Below are positions 1 to 7,810 of a DNA stretch of 64,000 nt, piece after piece. Origin of the DNA: Pseudomonas frederiksbergensis (lineage in GTDB: Bacteria > Pseudomonadota > Gammaproteobacteria > Pseudomonadales > Pseudomonadaceae); contig NZ_MOBR01000040.1 of the NCBI RefSeq assembly GCF_003732705.1, positions 461,536-525,535 of the forward strand. The letters are read 5' to 3'. Each line of letters starts with the position of its first letter. Within the stretch, counting starts at the first letter, position 1. Under the pieces are notes generated by a model, which ran no database searches, was not told the DNA's origin, and was given only the letters and a program-made list of their open reading frames with translations. A program made the translations under genes and the position numbers.

Positions 1-374
1 CTGGTCTGGCGGCTGACCAGATAACCCACGCGTTTGCGTGCTTCGTTCAGGTCGTCACTGCGCAGGGCCTTGGCCACCGGCTCGACGTGTTCGCCGAGGC
101 TGCGCATGCCGAGGGCGCAATACAGCGCCAGGATCTCGACCAGCCAACCGACATAAGGCGCCCAGGAAAACGCGGTGGCCAGCAAGGTCAGCGGCAATAC
201 CGCGATCACCCAAGCGGTGACGCCATGACTGCGCCAGCCGCGACCACCGGAGTTGAAACGTTGCTCGATGCGGTCGGCAAAACGGCCGAACGCCACCAGC
301 GGATGCCAGCGTTTGGGCTCACCCAGCAGCGCATCCAGCGCAACCGCGGCGACACTCAACAACGCCACACTCAT
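1..374 (-). CDS. cobD: Adenosylcobinamide-phosphate synthase CobD/CbiB, N-terminal part
   Basis: Membrane enzyme that attaches aminopropanol (or its phosphate) to adenosylcobyric acid late in cobalamin synthesis. Only the first 124 codons are present; the gene runs off the left edge (the family is about 300 residues long). The N-terminus MSVALLSVAAVALDALLGEP followed by KRWHPLVAFG is the family signature, and the visible part is rich in hydrophobic helices. Its ATG at 374-372 overlaps the bluB stop codon by 4 nt (ATGA), so the two are translationally coupled at the end of the riboswitch-controlled cob operon. Assignment is firm from the motif; nothing can be said about the C-terminus. Confidence 0.9.
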   Translation of the reverse strand, partial: MSVALLSVAAVALDALLGEPKRWHPLVAFGRFADRIEQRFNSGGRGWRSHGVTAWVIAVLPLTLLATAFSWAPYVGWLVEILALYCALGMRSLGEHVEPVAKALRSDDLNEARKRVGYLVSRQT

Positions 375-1021
375 TGACTCACTCCCCAATAATTTTCGTA
401 CAACAATTCACTGAGCGGACGCGCCTGCGCCCAGCCTTCGAGTACCAGCATCGGCGCCGGATAGAATTCCTTGACCGGTCCCAGGCACAGCACGGCCAAC
501 GGTTTGGCGCCGGCGGGCAAACTCAGCAGGTCCGCCAGGGCTTGCGGCTCGAACAACGAGACCCAGCCCATGCCCAACCCTTCGGCGCGGGCCGCCAGCC
601 ACAGGTTCTGGATCGCGCAGGACAGCGAGGCCATGTCCATTTCCGGCAAGGTGCGGCGGCCGAAGATGTGGCGCTCGCGGTCGTCCATCAATGCCGCGAC
701 CAGCACTTCGGCGCAGTCGTTGATGCCTTCGACCTTAAGCTTCATGAACTCGTCTGTGCGCTCGCCCAGGGCTTCGGCGGTGCGGATACGTTCTTCTTCC
801 ACCAGTTGCTGGATCTGGCCGCGCAAGGTTTTATCGCTGATGCGGATAAAGCGCCAAGGCTGCATCAGGCCGACGCTGGGGGCCTGGTGCGCGGCTTCGA
901 GCAGGCGTCGCAGCAGTTCGGGCGCGACGGTGCCGCCGCTGAAGTGGCGCATGTCGCGGCGTTCGGCGATGGCTCGGTAGACTGCCGCGCGCTCAGCTTC
1001 AGAGAAAGCGTTGTCGGTCAT
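371..1021 (-). CDS. bluB: 5,6-dimethylbenzimidazole synthase BluB
   Basis: Flavin-destroying nitroreductase-fold enzyme that uses oxygen and FMNH2 to make 5,6-dimethylbenzimidazole, the lower ligand of B12. The 216-residue protein carries the BluB N-terminal pattern RRDMRHFSGG then LLEAAHQAPSVGLMQPWRFI, and a nitroreductase core through LGMGWVSLF. It lies between cobB and cobD with ATGA overlaps at both ends. The region just upstream of its ATG is a REP palindrome, and the purine-rich stretch AAGAGG is only about 2 nt from the start codon. Translation therefore probably depends on coupling to cobB rather than on a normal ribosome binding site. Presence of bluB implies oxygen-dependent B12 synthesis. 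Confidence 0.93.
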   Translation of the reverse strand: MTDNAFSEAERAAVYRAIAERRDMRHFSGGTVAPELLRRLLEAAHQAPSVGLMQPWRFIRISDKTLRGQIQQLVEEERIRTAEALGERTDEFMKLKVEGINDCAEVLVAALMDDRERHIFGRRTLPEMDMASLSCAIQNLWLAARAEGLGMGWVSLFEPQALADLLSLPAGAKPLAVLCLGPVKEFYPAPMLVLEGWAQARPLSELLYENYWGVSQ

Positions 1022-2418
1022 GGCCTCTTCGCGAGCAAGCTCGCTCCCACAGTGGACTGCGTTTCTTGAGGCATCACACCTTCTAATGTGGGAGCGAGCC
1101 TGCTCGCGAAGGCGGTTTCAAGATCAGGCGCAAACAGCGCGGCAATCGCCGATGGATTGGACGGAAAATAAAAGTGCACATAAGAAGCCGTCATCCGCCC
1201 CTCACGATAAACCGCCTCCGCCCCGCGCCCGCCGTTAGGGCTCAGGCCTCGGGCAATCGGCTCAAGTTCTGTACTGGTCAAAGAATGGTGATACGTGTGC
1301 CCACGCAACAAGCCTTCCGGCATGTCCACCGCTTGCAACGCCAACGCCGCGAGACGCTTTTGCATCACCGCATCACCGGCCAGCAACCCAACCAGTTCAG
1401 CGCGAGTGCCTTCGACATCGGTCAATGAGTCGAGCAGATAAAGCATGCCGCCACATTCGGCCAGCAACGGTTTGCCTGCTTTATGGTGCGCGCGGATGGC
1501 GCTCAGCATCGAGGTGTTCTGCGACAACGCTACGTGATGCAGTTCGGGATAACCGCCCGGCAGATAAAGACTATCGGCCTCGGGTAATTGGCTGTCGCGG
1601 ATCGGCGAGAAAAACGCCAACTCGGCGCCCATGGCCCGTAGCAAATCGAGGCTGGCGCCGTAGGTGAAGGCGAACGCTTCGTCTCGGGCCACGGCGATGC
1701 GCACGCCTTTGAGTAACGGTTCAGCCGTGATCACGTCCGGGGCGGCGAACTCGACAGCGGGTGGCAGCGCTACCTCGCAACTGCTGGCCAACGCATCGGC
1801 CGCTGCATCGAGGCGCAGGTCGAGGTCGTTCAACTCGCTGGCCTGGACCAAACCAAGGTGACGGCTCGGCAGTTCGATCCCGGTTTCCCGAGACAACGCG
1901 CCGTACCAGCGCAAGCCTTCGGTCAGGCTGCCTTCGAGCAATTGCGCGTGACGCAAGGTGCCGACGCGGTTGGCCAGGACGCCGGCAAATGGCAAGTCCG
2001 GCTGATACTTCGCCAGCCCCAGCGCCAGGGCCCCGAAGGTCTGCGCCATTGCCGTGCCGTCGATCACGCCGAGCACCGGCACACCGAAGTGACGCGCCAG
2101 GTCAGCGCTGGACGGCGTACCGTCAAACAAACCCATGACGCCTTCGATCAGAATCAAATCGGCTTCGCCCGCGGCTTCCCACAGTAGCCGACGACTTTCC
2201 TGCTCGCCGACCATCCACATGTCCAATTGATAGACCGGCGCACCGCTGGCGCGCTCGAGAATCATCGGGTCGAGGAAGTCCGGGCCGCATTTGAACACGC
2301 GCACCTTGCGCCCCTGATTGCGATGCAAACGGGCGAGCGCGGCGGTGACGGTGGTCTTGCCCTGACCGGAGGCCGGCGCGGCGATGAGTACCGCCGGGCA
2401 GTGACGGGGTTGACTCAC
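1018..2418 (-). CDS. cobB: Cobyrinate / hydrogenobyrinate a,c-diamide synthase CobB
   Basis: ATP- and glutamine-dependent amidation of the a and c side chains of the corrin ring. The 466-residue protein has a P-loop near residues 14-22 (ASGQGKTT), the family segment GLFDGTPSSADLARHFG, and a C-terminal glutamine amidotransferase domain with the nucleophile Cys in LAECGGMLYLL. The fold ends around HFYFPSNPSAIAALFAP. The following 30 or so residues (containing FASRLAPT and VGASLLAK) are encoded by an inverted pair of REP sequences, so this protein is longer than usual for the family. It overlaps cobO upstream and bluB downstream by 4 nt each. The catalytic domains look intact. Confidence 0.93.
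   Translation of the reverse strand: MSQPRHCPAVLIAAPASGQGKTTVTAALARLHRNQGRKVRVFKCGPDFLDPMILERASGAPVYQLDMWMVGEQESRRLLWEAAGEADLILIEGVMGLFDGTPSSADLARHFGVPVLGVIDGTAMAQTFGALALGLAKYQPDLPFAGVLANRVGTLRHAQLLEGSLTEGLRWYGALSRETGIELPSRHLGLVQASELNDLDLRLDAAADALASSCEVALPPAVEFAAPDVITAEPLLKGVRIAVARDEAFAFTYGASLDLLRAMGAELAFFSPIRDSQLPEADSLYLPGGYPELHHVALSQNTSMLSAIRAHHKAGKPLLAECGGMLYLLDSLTDVEGTRAELVGLLAGDAVMQKRLAALALQAVDMPEGLLRGHTYHHSLTSTELEPIARGLSPNGGRGAEAVYREGRMTASYVHFYFPSNPSAIAALFAPDLETAFASRLAPTLEGVMPQETQSTVGASLLAKRP
1025..1113. repeat. REPIN (inverted GTGG-type REP pair) inside the cobB 3' end
   Basis: Two inverted copies of the GTGGGAGCGAGC-CTGCTCGCGAA type REP, at about 1025-1051 and 1087-1113, separated by about 35 nt. 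The element lies entirely in the last 30 codons of cobB and stops only a few bases from the bluB start. All three cobB, REPIN and bluB boundaries keep an open reading frame. Confidence 0.9.
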
Positions 2419-3026
2419 AATTCGACGCCTTTTTGCGCTTTGATCCCGGCCTGGAACGCGTGTTTGATCACGTTCATTTCGGTGACGGTGTCGGCCAGTT
2501 CGATCATTTCCGGCTTGGCGCCGCGACCGGTGACGACGACGTGCTGCATCGGCGGACGAGCCTGCAAGTCGCTGAGCACTTGATCGAGATCGAGGTAGCC
2601 GTGTTTGAGGGCGATGTTCAGTTCATCCAGCACCACCAGACCGATCGACGGATCGCGCAGCAATTCGCGGGACACGGCCCATGCGGCTTCGGCGGCGGCG
2701 ATGTCGCGTTGACGGTCCTGGGTTTCCCAAGTGAAGCCCTCGCCCATCACATGAAAGCGCACCTGCTCCGGGAAGCGGCGGAAGAACAGTTCTTCGCCGG
2801 TGCTGTTGCGGCCCTTGATGAACTGCACCACGCCGCACTGCATGCCGTGGCCCATGGAGCGGGCGAGCATGCCGAAGGCCGAGCTGCTTTTGCCTTTGCC
2901 GTTGCCCGTCAGCACCAGCAGCAGGCCGCATTCGTTCGGCGAGTTGGCGATGCGTTCGTCAATCACGGCTTTTTTGCGCAGCATACGCGCCAGGTGGCGT
3001 TCGTCACGATCGGGGGTATCAGTCAT
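2415..3026 (-). CDS. cobO: Cob(I)yrinic acid a,c-diamide adenosyltransferase CobO/BtuR
   Basis: Transfers the 5'-deoxyadenosyl group from ATP to the cobalt of the corrinoid. It is 203 residues with a P-loop in LVLTGNGKGKSSSAFGMLAR and the CobO-type segment GVVQFIKGRNSTGEE. The longer open frame running back into the riboswitch was rejected. The ATG at 3026 (MTDTPDRDERHLARMLRKKA) matches the family N-terminus and has GGAGAG upstream. It is the first gene of the operon and lies about 90 nt downstream of a cobalamin riboswitch, so it is the gene most directly repressed by B12. The stop overlaps the cobB start (ATGA). Confidence 0.94.
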   Translation of the reverse strand: MTDTPDRDERHLARMLRKKAVIDERIANSPNECGLLLVLTGNGKGKSSSAFGMLARSMGHGMQCGVVQFIKGRNSTGEELFFRRFPEQVRFHVMGEGFTWETQDRQRDIAAAEAAWAVSRELLRDPSIGLVVLDELNIALKHGYLDLDQVLSDLQARPPMQHVVVTGRGAKPEMIELADTVTEMNVIKHAFQAGIKAQKGVEL

Positions 3027-3081
3027 GGGGGAGCTCTCCGTTGAGGCTGGATAACGGCGGGCAGGCACAAGAATAGACGGC

Positions 3082-3111
3082 AAAAAGCCTGGCATCGCCC
3101 ACCGTGATGCC
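3082..3111 (-). terminator. Probable expression-platform terminator of the cobalamin riboswitch
   Basis: On the minus strand, GGCATC pairs with GATGCC across a 9-nt loop and is followed by AGGCTTTTTG. It sits directly between the riboswitch aptamer and cobO, where a ligand-controlled terminator is expected. The stem is short, so control at the cobO ribosome binding site is an alternative. Confidence 0.6.
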
Positions 3112-3330
3112 GCTGGATGGATCAGGCCGGTCTCCGGGCTCATGAGCGGTTTGCACCGGACTGCGCGCCTTCCCATATCGATGTTCGACACAGTGGCTCA
3201 AGGCGCAGCCTTTCACTCATTTACCGTTGCGGGGGCAGCGCCGGGATCGTGATCTTCTTCGTTTGAAGAGAGGACTCACCGGCTTCCCTGTTTCACTCTG
3301 TCGACCGCAGTCACAGAGCACCTGAAACAA
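3112..3330 (-). promoter_or_regulatory. Cobalamin (B12) riboswitch
   Basis: Read on the minus strand, the region shows the conserved cobalamin aptamer elements in order: AGGTGCTCTG, ACAGGGAAGCCGGTGAG, the hallmark CTGCCCCCGCAACGGTAA (around 3220-3240), GCCACTG, GGGAAGGCGCG, and the closing segment CCCGGAGACCGGCCTGA. It lies upstream of cobO with nothing coding between. Adenosylcobalamin binding should switch off cobO-cobB-bluB-cobD. Confidence 0.96.
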
Positions 3331-3494
3331 GCCGCGAAGGTTAGAGGGTTGGGGGTGGAGCGTCAATTAAAGCCGGGACGCCACCGGGCGAATAACTGCC
3401 GTCGATCAATTATCTGACGTCATTCTTGTGCCACACTCTGAGCAGTGATATCAAAGAGCCACAATCTCACAACACAATAACAAGGGTGAGCCAC

Positions 3495-4079
3495 ATGCAA
3501 GGCATGATCATCAGCAATCCGAAGCTGGAATTCCTGCGCCCGCTGCTGGAACGCTGGTTTGACTGTATCGACCGCTACAACGCCGTGCGCGGCGATAACG
3601 ATGCACCGTACTGGTTTGACGAAAAAGCCAACCTCAACCTGCTATCGGCCGCGGCCTGGATGGCGGAAATGGTCACGCTGCAACAGACGCCGACCCGCAA
3701 ACAGATCGAGGAAGGCGAACGCAATGCCCGCGCCGATCTGTTTATCGCCACCAGCGACGAACGCGCTTACCTTCAGGCCACCCAGCGCTGGCCGAAGGTC
3801 AACAGCTTGAACCTGACACAAGCCCTGGTCGATATCACTGGCGACGCCAAGCGAATCAGCTACGCCAGCGACCTGAAACTCGGCTGCCTGTTCGTCGCGC
3901 CGCAAAAAGCCCAGCAAAGTGCGACCCCGGAAGAACTCCAGGACATGGTCGACGACCTGCAAAAGGAACACACCTGCGCCGTGGCCTGGTATTTCCCCTA
4001 CGCCTACCGAAAATTACGCAACGAAGCCGGCCAGTACCACCCGGGTATCGCGGTGCTGTTCAAAGAGGCCCGTGGTTGA
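3495..4079 (+). CDS. Uncharacterised 194-residue cytoplasmic protein
   Basis: I do not recognise a named family. The start at 3495 (MQGMIISNPKLEFLRPLLERW) is preferred over the longer frame from 3426 because AAGGGTGAG precedes it at a good distance. There is no signal peptide or membrane segment. The protein is rich in charged and aromatic residues (WFDCIDRYNAVRGDNDAPYW, VAWYFPYAYRKLRNEAGQY) and looks like a compact alpha/beta or helical domain. Codon use resembles its neighbours, which argues for a resident gene. It is divergent from the cob operon and shares the 3331-3494 spacer with the riboswitch leader; a role in B12 biology is possible but not shown. Confidence 0.8.
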   Translation: MQGMIISNPKLEFLRPLLERWFDCIDRYNAVRGDNDAPYWFDEKANLNLLSAAAWMAEMVTLQQTPTRKQIEEGERNARADLFIATSDERAYLQATQRWPKVNSLNLTQALVDITGDAKRISYASDLKLGCLFVAPQKAQQSATPEELQDMVDDLQKEHTCAVAWYFPYAYRKLRNEAGQYHPGIAVLFKEARG

Positions 4080-4145
4080 TGGGTTGAACCATCGCGGCTG
4101 TTTACTTCTCTAGATGAAATCAGTGCATTCATAGGGAAGATCAGC

Positions 4146-5459
4146 ATGCGCAAGCCCCAGCTCGTTCTCGTTATCGCGCTCGCCGGAGGGCTTGTTGCCT
4201 GCGGCGAGCATTCCAGCCTGCAAGTCACGGACGGCACCGGCCCATCGCCAAAGTTGCCAGAACCAAACAAAACCCTGATCCCGACGGTGAACATCGCCCC
4301 GGCGATCGGCTGGCCGGCCGGCGCCAAACCCACCGCAGCAGCAGGCACGCAGGTCGCGGCATTTGCTGAAAACCTCGATCACCCGCGTTGGCTCTACGTA
4401 CTGCCCAACGGTGATGTGCTGGTGGCGGAAACCAACGCGCCGCCCAAGCCTGATGACGGCACAGGCATTCGCGGTTGGGTTATGAAGAAAGTCATGGGGC
4501 GCGCCGGTGCCGGTGTGCCGAGCCCGAACCGCATCACGCTGTTGCGCGACAAGGACCACGACGGCGTGGCCGAAACCCGCACGGTGTTTCTGGAAAACCT
4601 CAACTCGCCGTTCGGCATGACCTTGGTCGGCAATGACCTGTACGTCGCCGACACCGATCGCTTGCTGCGTTTTCACTATGAAACCGGCGATACGGCGATC
4701 AAGTCTGAGCCGATGAAGGTGATTGATCTGCCGGGCGGCACGCTGAATCACCACTGGACCAAGAACGTCATCGCCAGCAAGGACGGCAGCAAGCTGTACG
4801 TGACGGTGGGCTCCAACAGCAACGTCGGCGAAAACGGCCTGGATAAGGAAGAAGGTCGCGCGGCGATCTGGGAAGTGGACCGCGCCACCGGCAATCACCG
4901 GATTTTCGCCTCGGGCCTGCGCAACCCCAACGGCATGGGCTGGGAACCGAGCAGCGGCGCGTTGTGGACGTCGGTCAACGAACGGGATGAGATCGGCAGC
5001 GATCTGGTGCCGGACTACATCACTTCGGTCAAGGACGGCGCGTTCTACGGCTGGCCGTTCAGTTATTACGGCCAGCACGTCGATGTACGCGTCGACCCGC
5101 AGAACCCGGACCTGGTGGCTAAAGCCATCGCCCCGGATTACGCCGTCGGCCCGCACACCGCTTCGCTGGGCTTCACCTTTGCCGAAGGCAGCAAACTGCC
5201 GACACCGTTTACCAACGGCGCCTTCGTCGGCCAGCACGGCTCGTGGAACCGCAAGCCGCACAGCGGCTATAAAGTGATTTTCGTGCCGTTCACGGCGGGC
5301 AAACCGACCGGACAACCGGTGGATGTACTGACCGGGTTCCTGGATAAGGACGAAAACGCCTTGGGCCGGCCGGTGGGTGTGGTGATTGATCAGCAAGGGG
5401 ACTTGCTGGTGGCGGACGATGTGGGGAATAAGGTTTGGCGGGTTTCGGCGGTTAAATAA
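4146..5459 (+). CDS. Lipoprotein PQQ-dependent sugar dehydrogenase-like beta-propeller (sorbosone dehydrogenase family)
   Basis: A 437-residue protein with a lipoprotein signal: basic MRKPQ, a hydrophobic stretch, then the lipobox LVAC with Cys19. The body resembles the soluble aldose/sorbosone dehydrogenase beta-propeller. Features include LDHPRWLYVLPNGDVLVAET, HHWTKNVIASKDGSKLYVTV, and the strongly conserved GLRNPNGMGWEP followed by LWTSVNERDEIGSDLVPDY. PQQ and calcium use is inferred from the family and cannot be confirmed here. It would act in the periplasm, anchored to a membrane. It stands alone, starts 66 nt after the unknown gene upstream, and is followed by a REPIN. The substrate is unknown. 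Confidence 0.87.
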   Translation: MRKPQLVLVIALAGGLVACGEHSSLQVTDGTGPSPKLPEPNKTLIPTVNIAPAIGWPAGAKPTAAAGTQVAAFAENLDHPRWLYVLPNGDVLVAETNAPPKPDDGTGIRGWVMKKVMGRAGAGVPSPNRITLLRDKDHDGVAETRTVFLENLNSPFGMTLVGNDLYVADTDRLLRFHYETGDTAIKSEPMKVIDLPGGTLNHHWTKNVIASKDGSKLYVTVGSNSNVGENGLDKEEGRAAIWEVDRATGNHRIFASGLRNPNGMGWEPSSGALWTSVNERDEIGSDLVPDYITSVKDGAFYGWPFSYYGQHVDVRVDPQNPDLVAKAIAPDYAVGPHTASLGFTFAEGSKLPTPFTNGAFVGQHGSWNRKPHSGYKVIFVPFTAGKPTGQPVDVLTGFLDKDENALGRPVGVVIDQQGDLLVADDVGNKVWRVSAVK

Positions 5460-5480
5460 TCTGCCAAGTACAAAACCTAA

Positions 5481-5570
5481 TGTGGGAGCGAGCCTGCTCG
5501 CGAAAGCGATGTGACAGTCAACGATGATGGTGAATGTTATGACGCCTTCGCGAGCAGGCTCGCTCCCACA
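5481..5570. repeat. REPIN (GTGG-type) abutting the O-methyltransferase stop codon
   Basis: Inverted REP pair, GTGGGAGCGAGCCTGCTCGCG at 5482-5502 and its complement ending at 5570. It fills the gap between two convergent genes. The right arm ends 4 nt before the stop of the minus-strand methyltransferase, so the hairpin may also protect or end the transcript. Confidence 0.93.
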
Positions 5571-5574
5571 TTAA

Positions 5575-6222
5575 TCAGCGCTTGCGGCACAGGGTTAAGC
5601 CATCGCCTACCGGCAATAACGACAAATCCACCCGTTCATCATCCTTCAATGCTCGATTGAGCGTCTGAATCGCCCGGGTGTCTTCGCTCTCGGGATTACT
5701 CTCCAACACCCGCCCGCTCCACAGCGTGTTATCGAATATCGCCAAGCCACCGACCCGCAGCAACCTCAGGGCGTGTTCCAGATAATTCGGGTAATTGGCT
5801 TTGTCGGCATCGATAAAGATCAGGTCGAACGGCCCTGACAGTTGAGCAAGGGTTTGCAGCGCTGGCGCCAGGTGCAGTTCGATACGCCCGGCCAACCCCG
5901 CCTCTTCCCAGTAACGCCGCGCAATGGCGTTGTAGTCGCCGGGAATATCGCAACAGATCAACGAGCCGTCATCGGGCAACGCCGCAGCCATGCACAAGGC
6001 GCTGTAACCGGTGAAGGTGCCGACTTCCAGCAAACGCCGGGCGCCGGTGAGCTTGACCAACAAGGCGAGGAACTGCCCCTGCTCCGGCGCCACTTGCCAG
6101 CGCGCCATGGGCAGTGTCTGGGTTTCGTCGCGCAAACGCTTGAGCAGCGGCGTTTCCCTGAGGGAAACGTCGAGCAGGTACTGGTACAGGGAATCGTCGA
6201 GATTGAGCGTGCGATGGGTCAT
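5575..6222 (-). CDS. SAM-dependent O-methyltransferase (caffeoyl-CoA OMT type)
   Basis: A 215-residue class I methyltransferase of the Methyltransf_3 family. SAM-binding motif I is LLEVGTFTGYSALCMAAALP. The metal and substrate region is DLIFIDADKANYPNYLEHAL, and GGLAIFDNTLWSGRV matches the family closely. Members methylate vicinal hydroxyls of aromatic or catechol compounds with a divalent metal; the natural substrate in pseudomonads is unclear. I chose the ATG at 6222, which has AAGAGG 5 nt upstream; an in-frame GTG at 6225 is too close to that site. It follows the NlpC/P60 genes on the same strand by 22 nt. Confidence 0.9.
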   Translation of the reverse strand: MTHRTLNLDDSLYQYLLDVSLRETPLLKRLRDETQTLPMARWQVAPEQGQFLALLVKLTGARRLLEVGTFTGYSALCMAAALPDDGSLICCDIPGDYNAIARRYWEEAGLAGRIELHLAPALQTLAQLSGPFDLIFIDADKANYPNYLEHALRLLRVGGLAIFDNTLWSGRVLESNPESEDTRAIQTLNRALKDDERVDLSLLPVGDGLTLCRKR

Positions 6223-6244
6223 CACAACCTCTTGCGCTGAAAAC

Positions 6245-6781
6245 CTACTGATTACGCGCCAGGTGCTCAGGTTGCAAGACGCGTTTGGCGCTCAGATAGG
6301 CTTTCTGCCAGTAGGCTTTGGACAGGCTGTCGAGCTTGACCGTGCCGCCGGTGGCCGGGGCGTGGACGAAGCGGCCTTCACCGACGTAGATGCCGGCATG
6401 GCTGACCTGGGAGCCGCCGTTGGTAGCGAAGAAGATCAGGTCACCGGTTTGCAGGCCTTCCTTGCCGACATTGGCCGCTTGCATGCTGATCATTTCCCGC
6501 GTGGTGCGCGGCAGGGAAATGCCGGCGACATCACGGTAGACGTAACCGATCAAGCCGCTGCAATCGAACCCGGAATCCGGCGTGTTACCGCCCCAGCGAT
6601 ACGGCGTGCCGACCAGGCCGAGGGCGCGGAACAGCACGTCTTCCGCTTCAGGGGAGAACGATTGAGACGTACTGAAAATAATCGGCGCTCGAACTACTGG
6701 CGCAGGCGGTGGTGTGCGGCTGGCGCAGGCGCTGAGCAGCGCTGCGAAAAGCATCAGGGTGAGGCGGGCCGACATCGTCAT
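6245..6781 (-). CDS. NlpC/P60 family peptidoglycan endopeptidase, lipoprotein
   Basis: A cell-wall cysteine peptidase (C40) of 178 residues that probably cuts D-Glu-diaminopimelate bonds in stem peptides. The start at 6781 has AGGTG upstream and gives a lipoprotein signal (ARLTLMLFAALLSAC). The catalytic Cys is in SGFDCSGLIGYVY, and the catalytic His is in SHAGIYVGEGRFVHAP. It is short and has only the catalytic domain, with no LysM or SH3 targeting domain. A paralogue lies directly upstream on the same strand, so the pair probably arose by tandem duplication. A terminator hairpin lies between them. Confidence 0.9.
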   Translation of the reverse strand: MTMSARLTLMLFAALLSACASRTPPPAPVVRAPIIFSTSQSFSPEAEDVLFRALGLVGTPYRWGGNTPDSGFDCSGLIGYVYRDVAGISLPRTTREMISMQAANVGKEGLQTGDLIFFATNGGSQVSHAGIYVGEGRFVHAPATGGTVKLDSLSKAYWQKAYLSAKRVLQPEHLARNQ

Positions 6782-6834
6782 ATGCAAAACACCTGATCTG
6801 GCTGCGGCTTTTTCTGCCGGAAGGACAGAAAAGA

Positions 6835-6863
6835 AAACCGCCTGCGTAGGACGCAGGCGGTTT
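6835..6863 (-). terminator. Intrinsic terminator between the two NlpC/P60 genes
   Basis: A perfect 13-bp stem (AAACCGCCTGCGT / ACGCAGGCGGTTT) with a 3-nt loop, followed on the minus strand by TTCTTTTCTG. It should end transcripts of the upstream paralogue (6946-7584) and so separates the two genes transcriptionally. Confidence 0.85.
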
Positions 6864-6945
6864 GCCATCAATAATAGATCAGGATTCTAGCGCCTATGCG
6901 CCAAACTTCAAGTAAGACTTTAAGTTCGCCTTACATAAAGTGTGC

Positions 6946-7584
6946 TTACTTGCGAGCGGTGACGACAGTCGGGGCCATCGCGAGTGCGCGCTTGGCTTCG
7001 ATGAAGGTCTTGCTCCAGTAGCTGTCGCCCAGGCTATCGACTCGTACGCCACCGCTTTTGCGGCTGCTGGAGTGGATGAACTGGTCATCACCGAGGTAGA
7101 TCCCGGCGTGACTGACACGACCGCGACGACCATTGGTGGCGAAGAACAGCAAATCACCCGGCTTGAGGTTGTTGCGCGAGACCAGCGGGGCATCTACGTT
7201 GATCATTTCGCGAGTGGAGCGCGGCAGGTTCATGCCGGCCTCTTCACGAAACAGGTAACCGATGAAACCGCTGCAGTCGAAACCGGCTTCAGAGGTACCG
7301 CCGAAACGGTAACGGGTACCGATCAGGGACATGCCGCGTTCGAGGATGCTGTCAGCCAGAACCGGAAGCTGGTAAGACTTGCCGTCGGCGAAGCTTGCCA
7401 GTTCTTTTTCGGTAGCCGTCTCTTCTTGATAAAGAGCGTCCTGATAAAGGACGGAAGATTGGGCGGTAACAGAGTTTTTAACCTGCTGTTGTTGCTCTTG
7501 CTGGGACACTGGAGAGTGAGCAGCGCAACCGAACAACAGGGTGACGAGTGCGAGAGGCACGAGGGGTGCGAAGCGATTTAGCAT
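6946..7584 (-). CDS. NlpC/P60 family peptidoglycan endopeptidase, lipoprotein (second copy)
   Basis: A 212-residue paralogue of the neighbouring endopeptidase. The signal MLNRFAPLVPLALVTLLFGC ends in a lipobox Cys at residue 20. A Gln-rich linker (SQQEQQQQVKNS) follows, then the C40 domain with Cys in AGFDCSGFIGYLF and His in VSHAGIYLGDDQFIHSS. The start was set at the signal peptide; the longer frame from 7656 adds a non-signal extension. The two copies share the GTxYRxGGxxxxGFDCSG and LPRSTREMI-type segments but differ in linker length, which suggests an old duplication and possibly different placement in the envelope. Confidence 0.9.
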   Translation of the reverse strand: MLNRFAPLVPLALVTLLFGCAAHSPVSQQEQQQQVKNSVTAQSSVLYQDALYQEETATEKELASFADGKSYQLPVLADSILERGMSLIGTRYRFGGTSEAGFDCSGFIGYLFREEAGMNLPRSTREMINVDAPLVSRNNLKPGDLLFFATNGRRGRVSHAGIYLGDDQFIHSSSRKSGGVRVDSLGDSYWSKTFIEAKRALAMAPTVVTARK

Positions 7585-7810
7585 GGGCACGACCGTGGCT
7601 GATAGTTGTAAAGAAGCCGAGACTATGCCCGCTATCAACCTCATTTGCAAATTCAATCGATCTTTATGTGACTTCTCGGTTTCTCGTTTACATCTAAGCG
7701 CTTAAACCCGTTTTGAAAGTTTGCGCAGCCTGCAGCCCTGCAGGAAAGCGGATTTTCTGGCGCCTGGAATATGCCAAAGCGCGCTGAAGGCCTCGGCTTT
7801 ACTGGTTTAG

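Noticed and set aside
1011..1238. Short plus-strand frame over the cobB-bluB junction
   Set aside because: Made of REP sequence and cobB antisense; no start signals.
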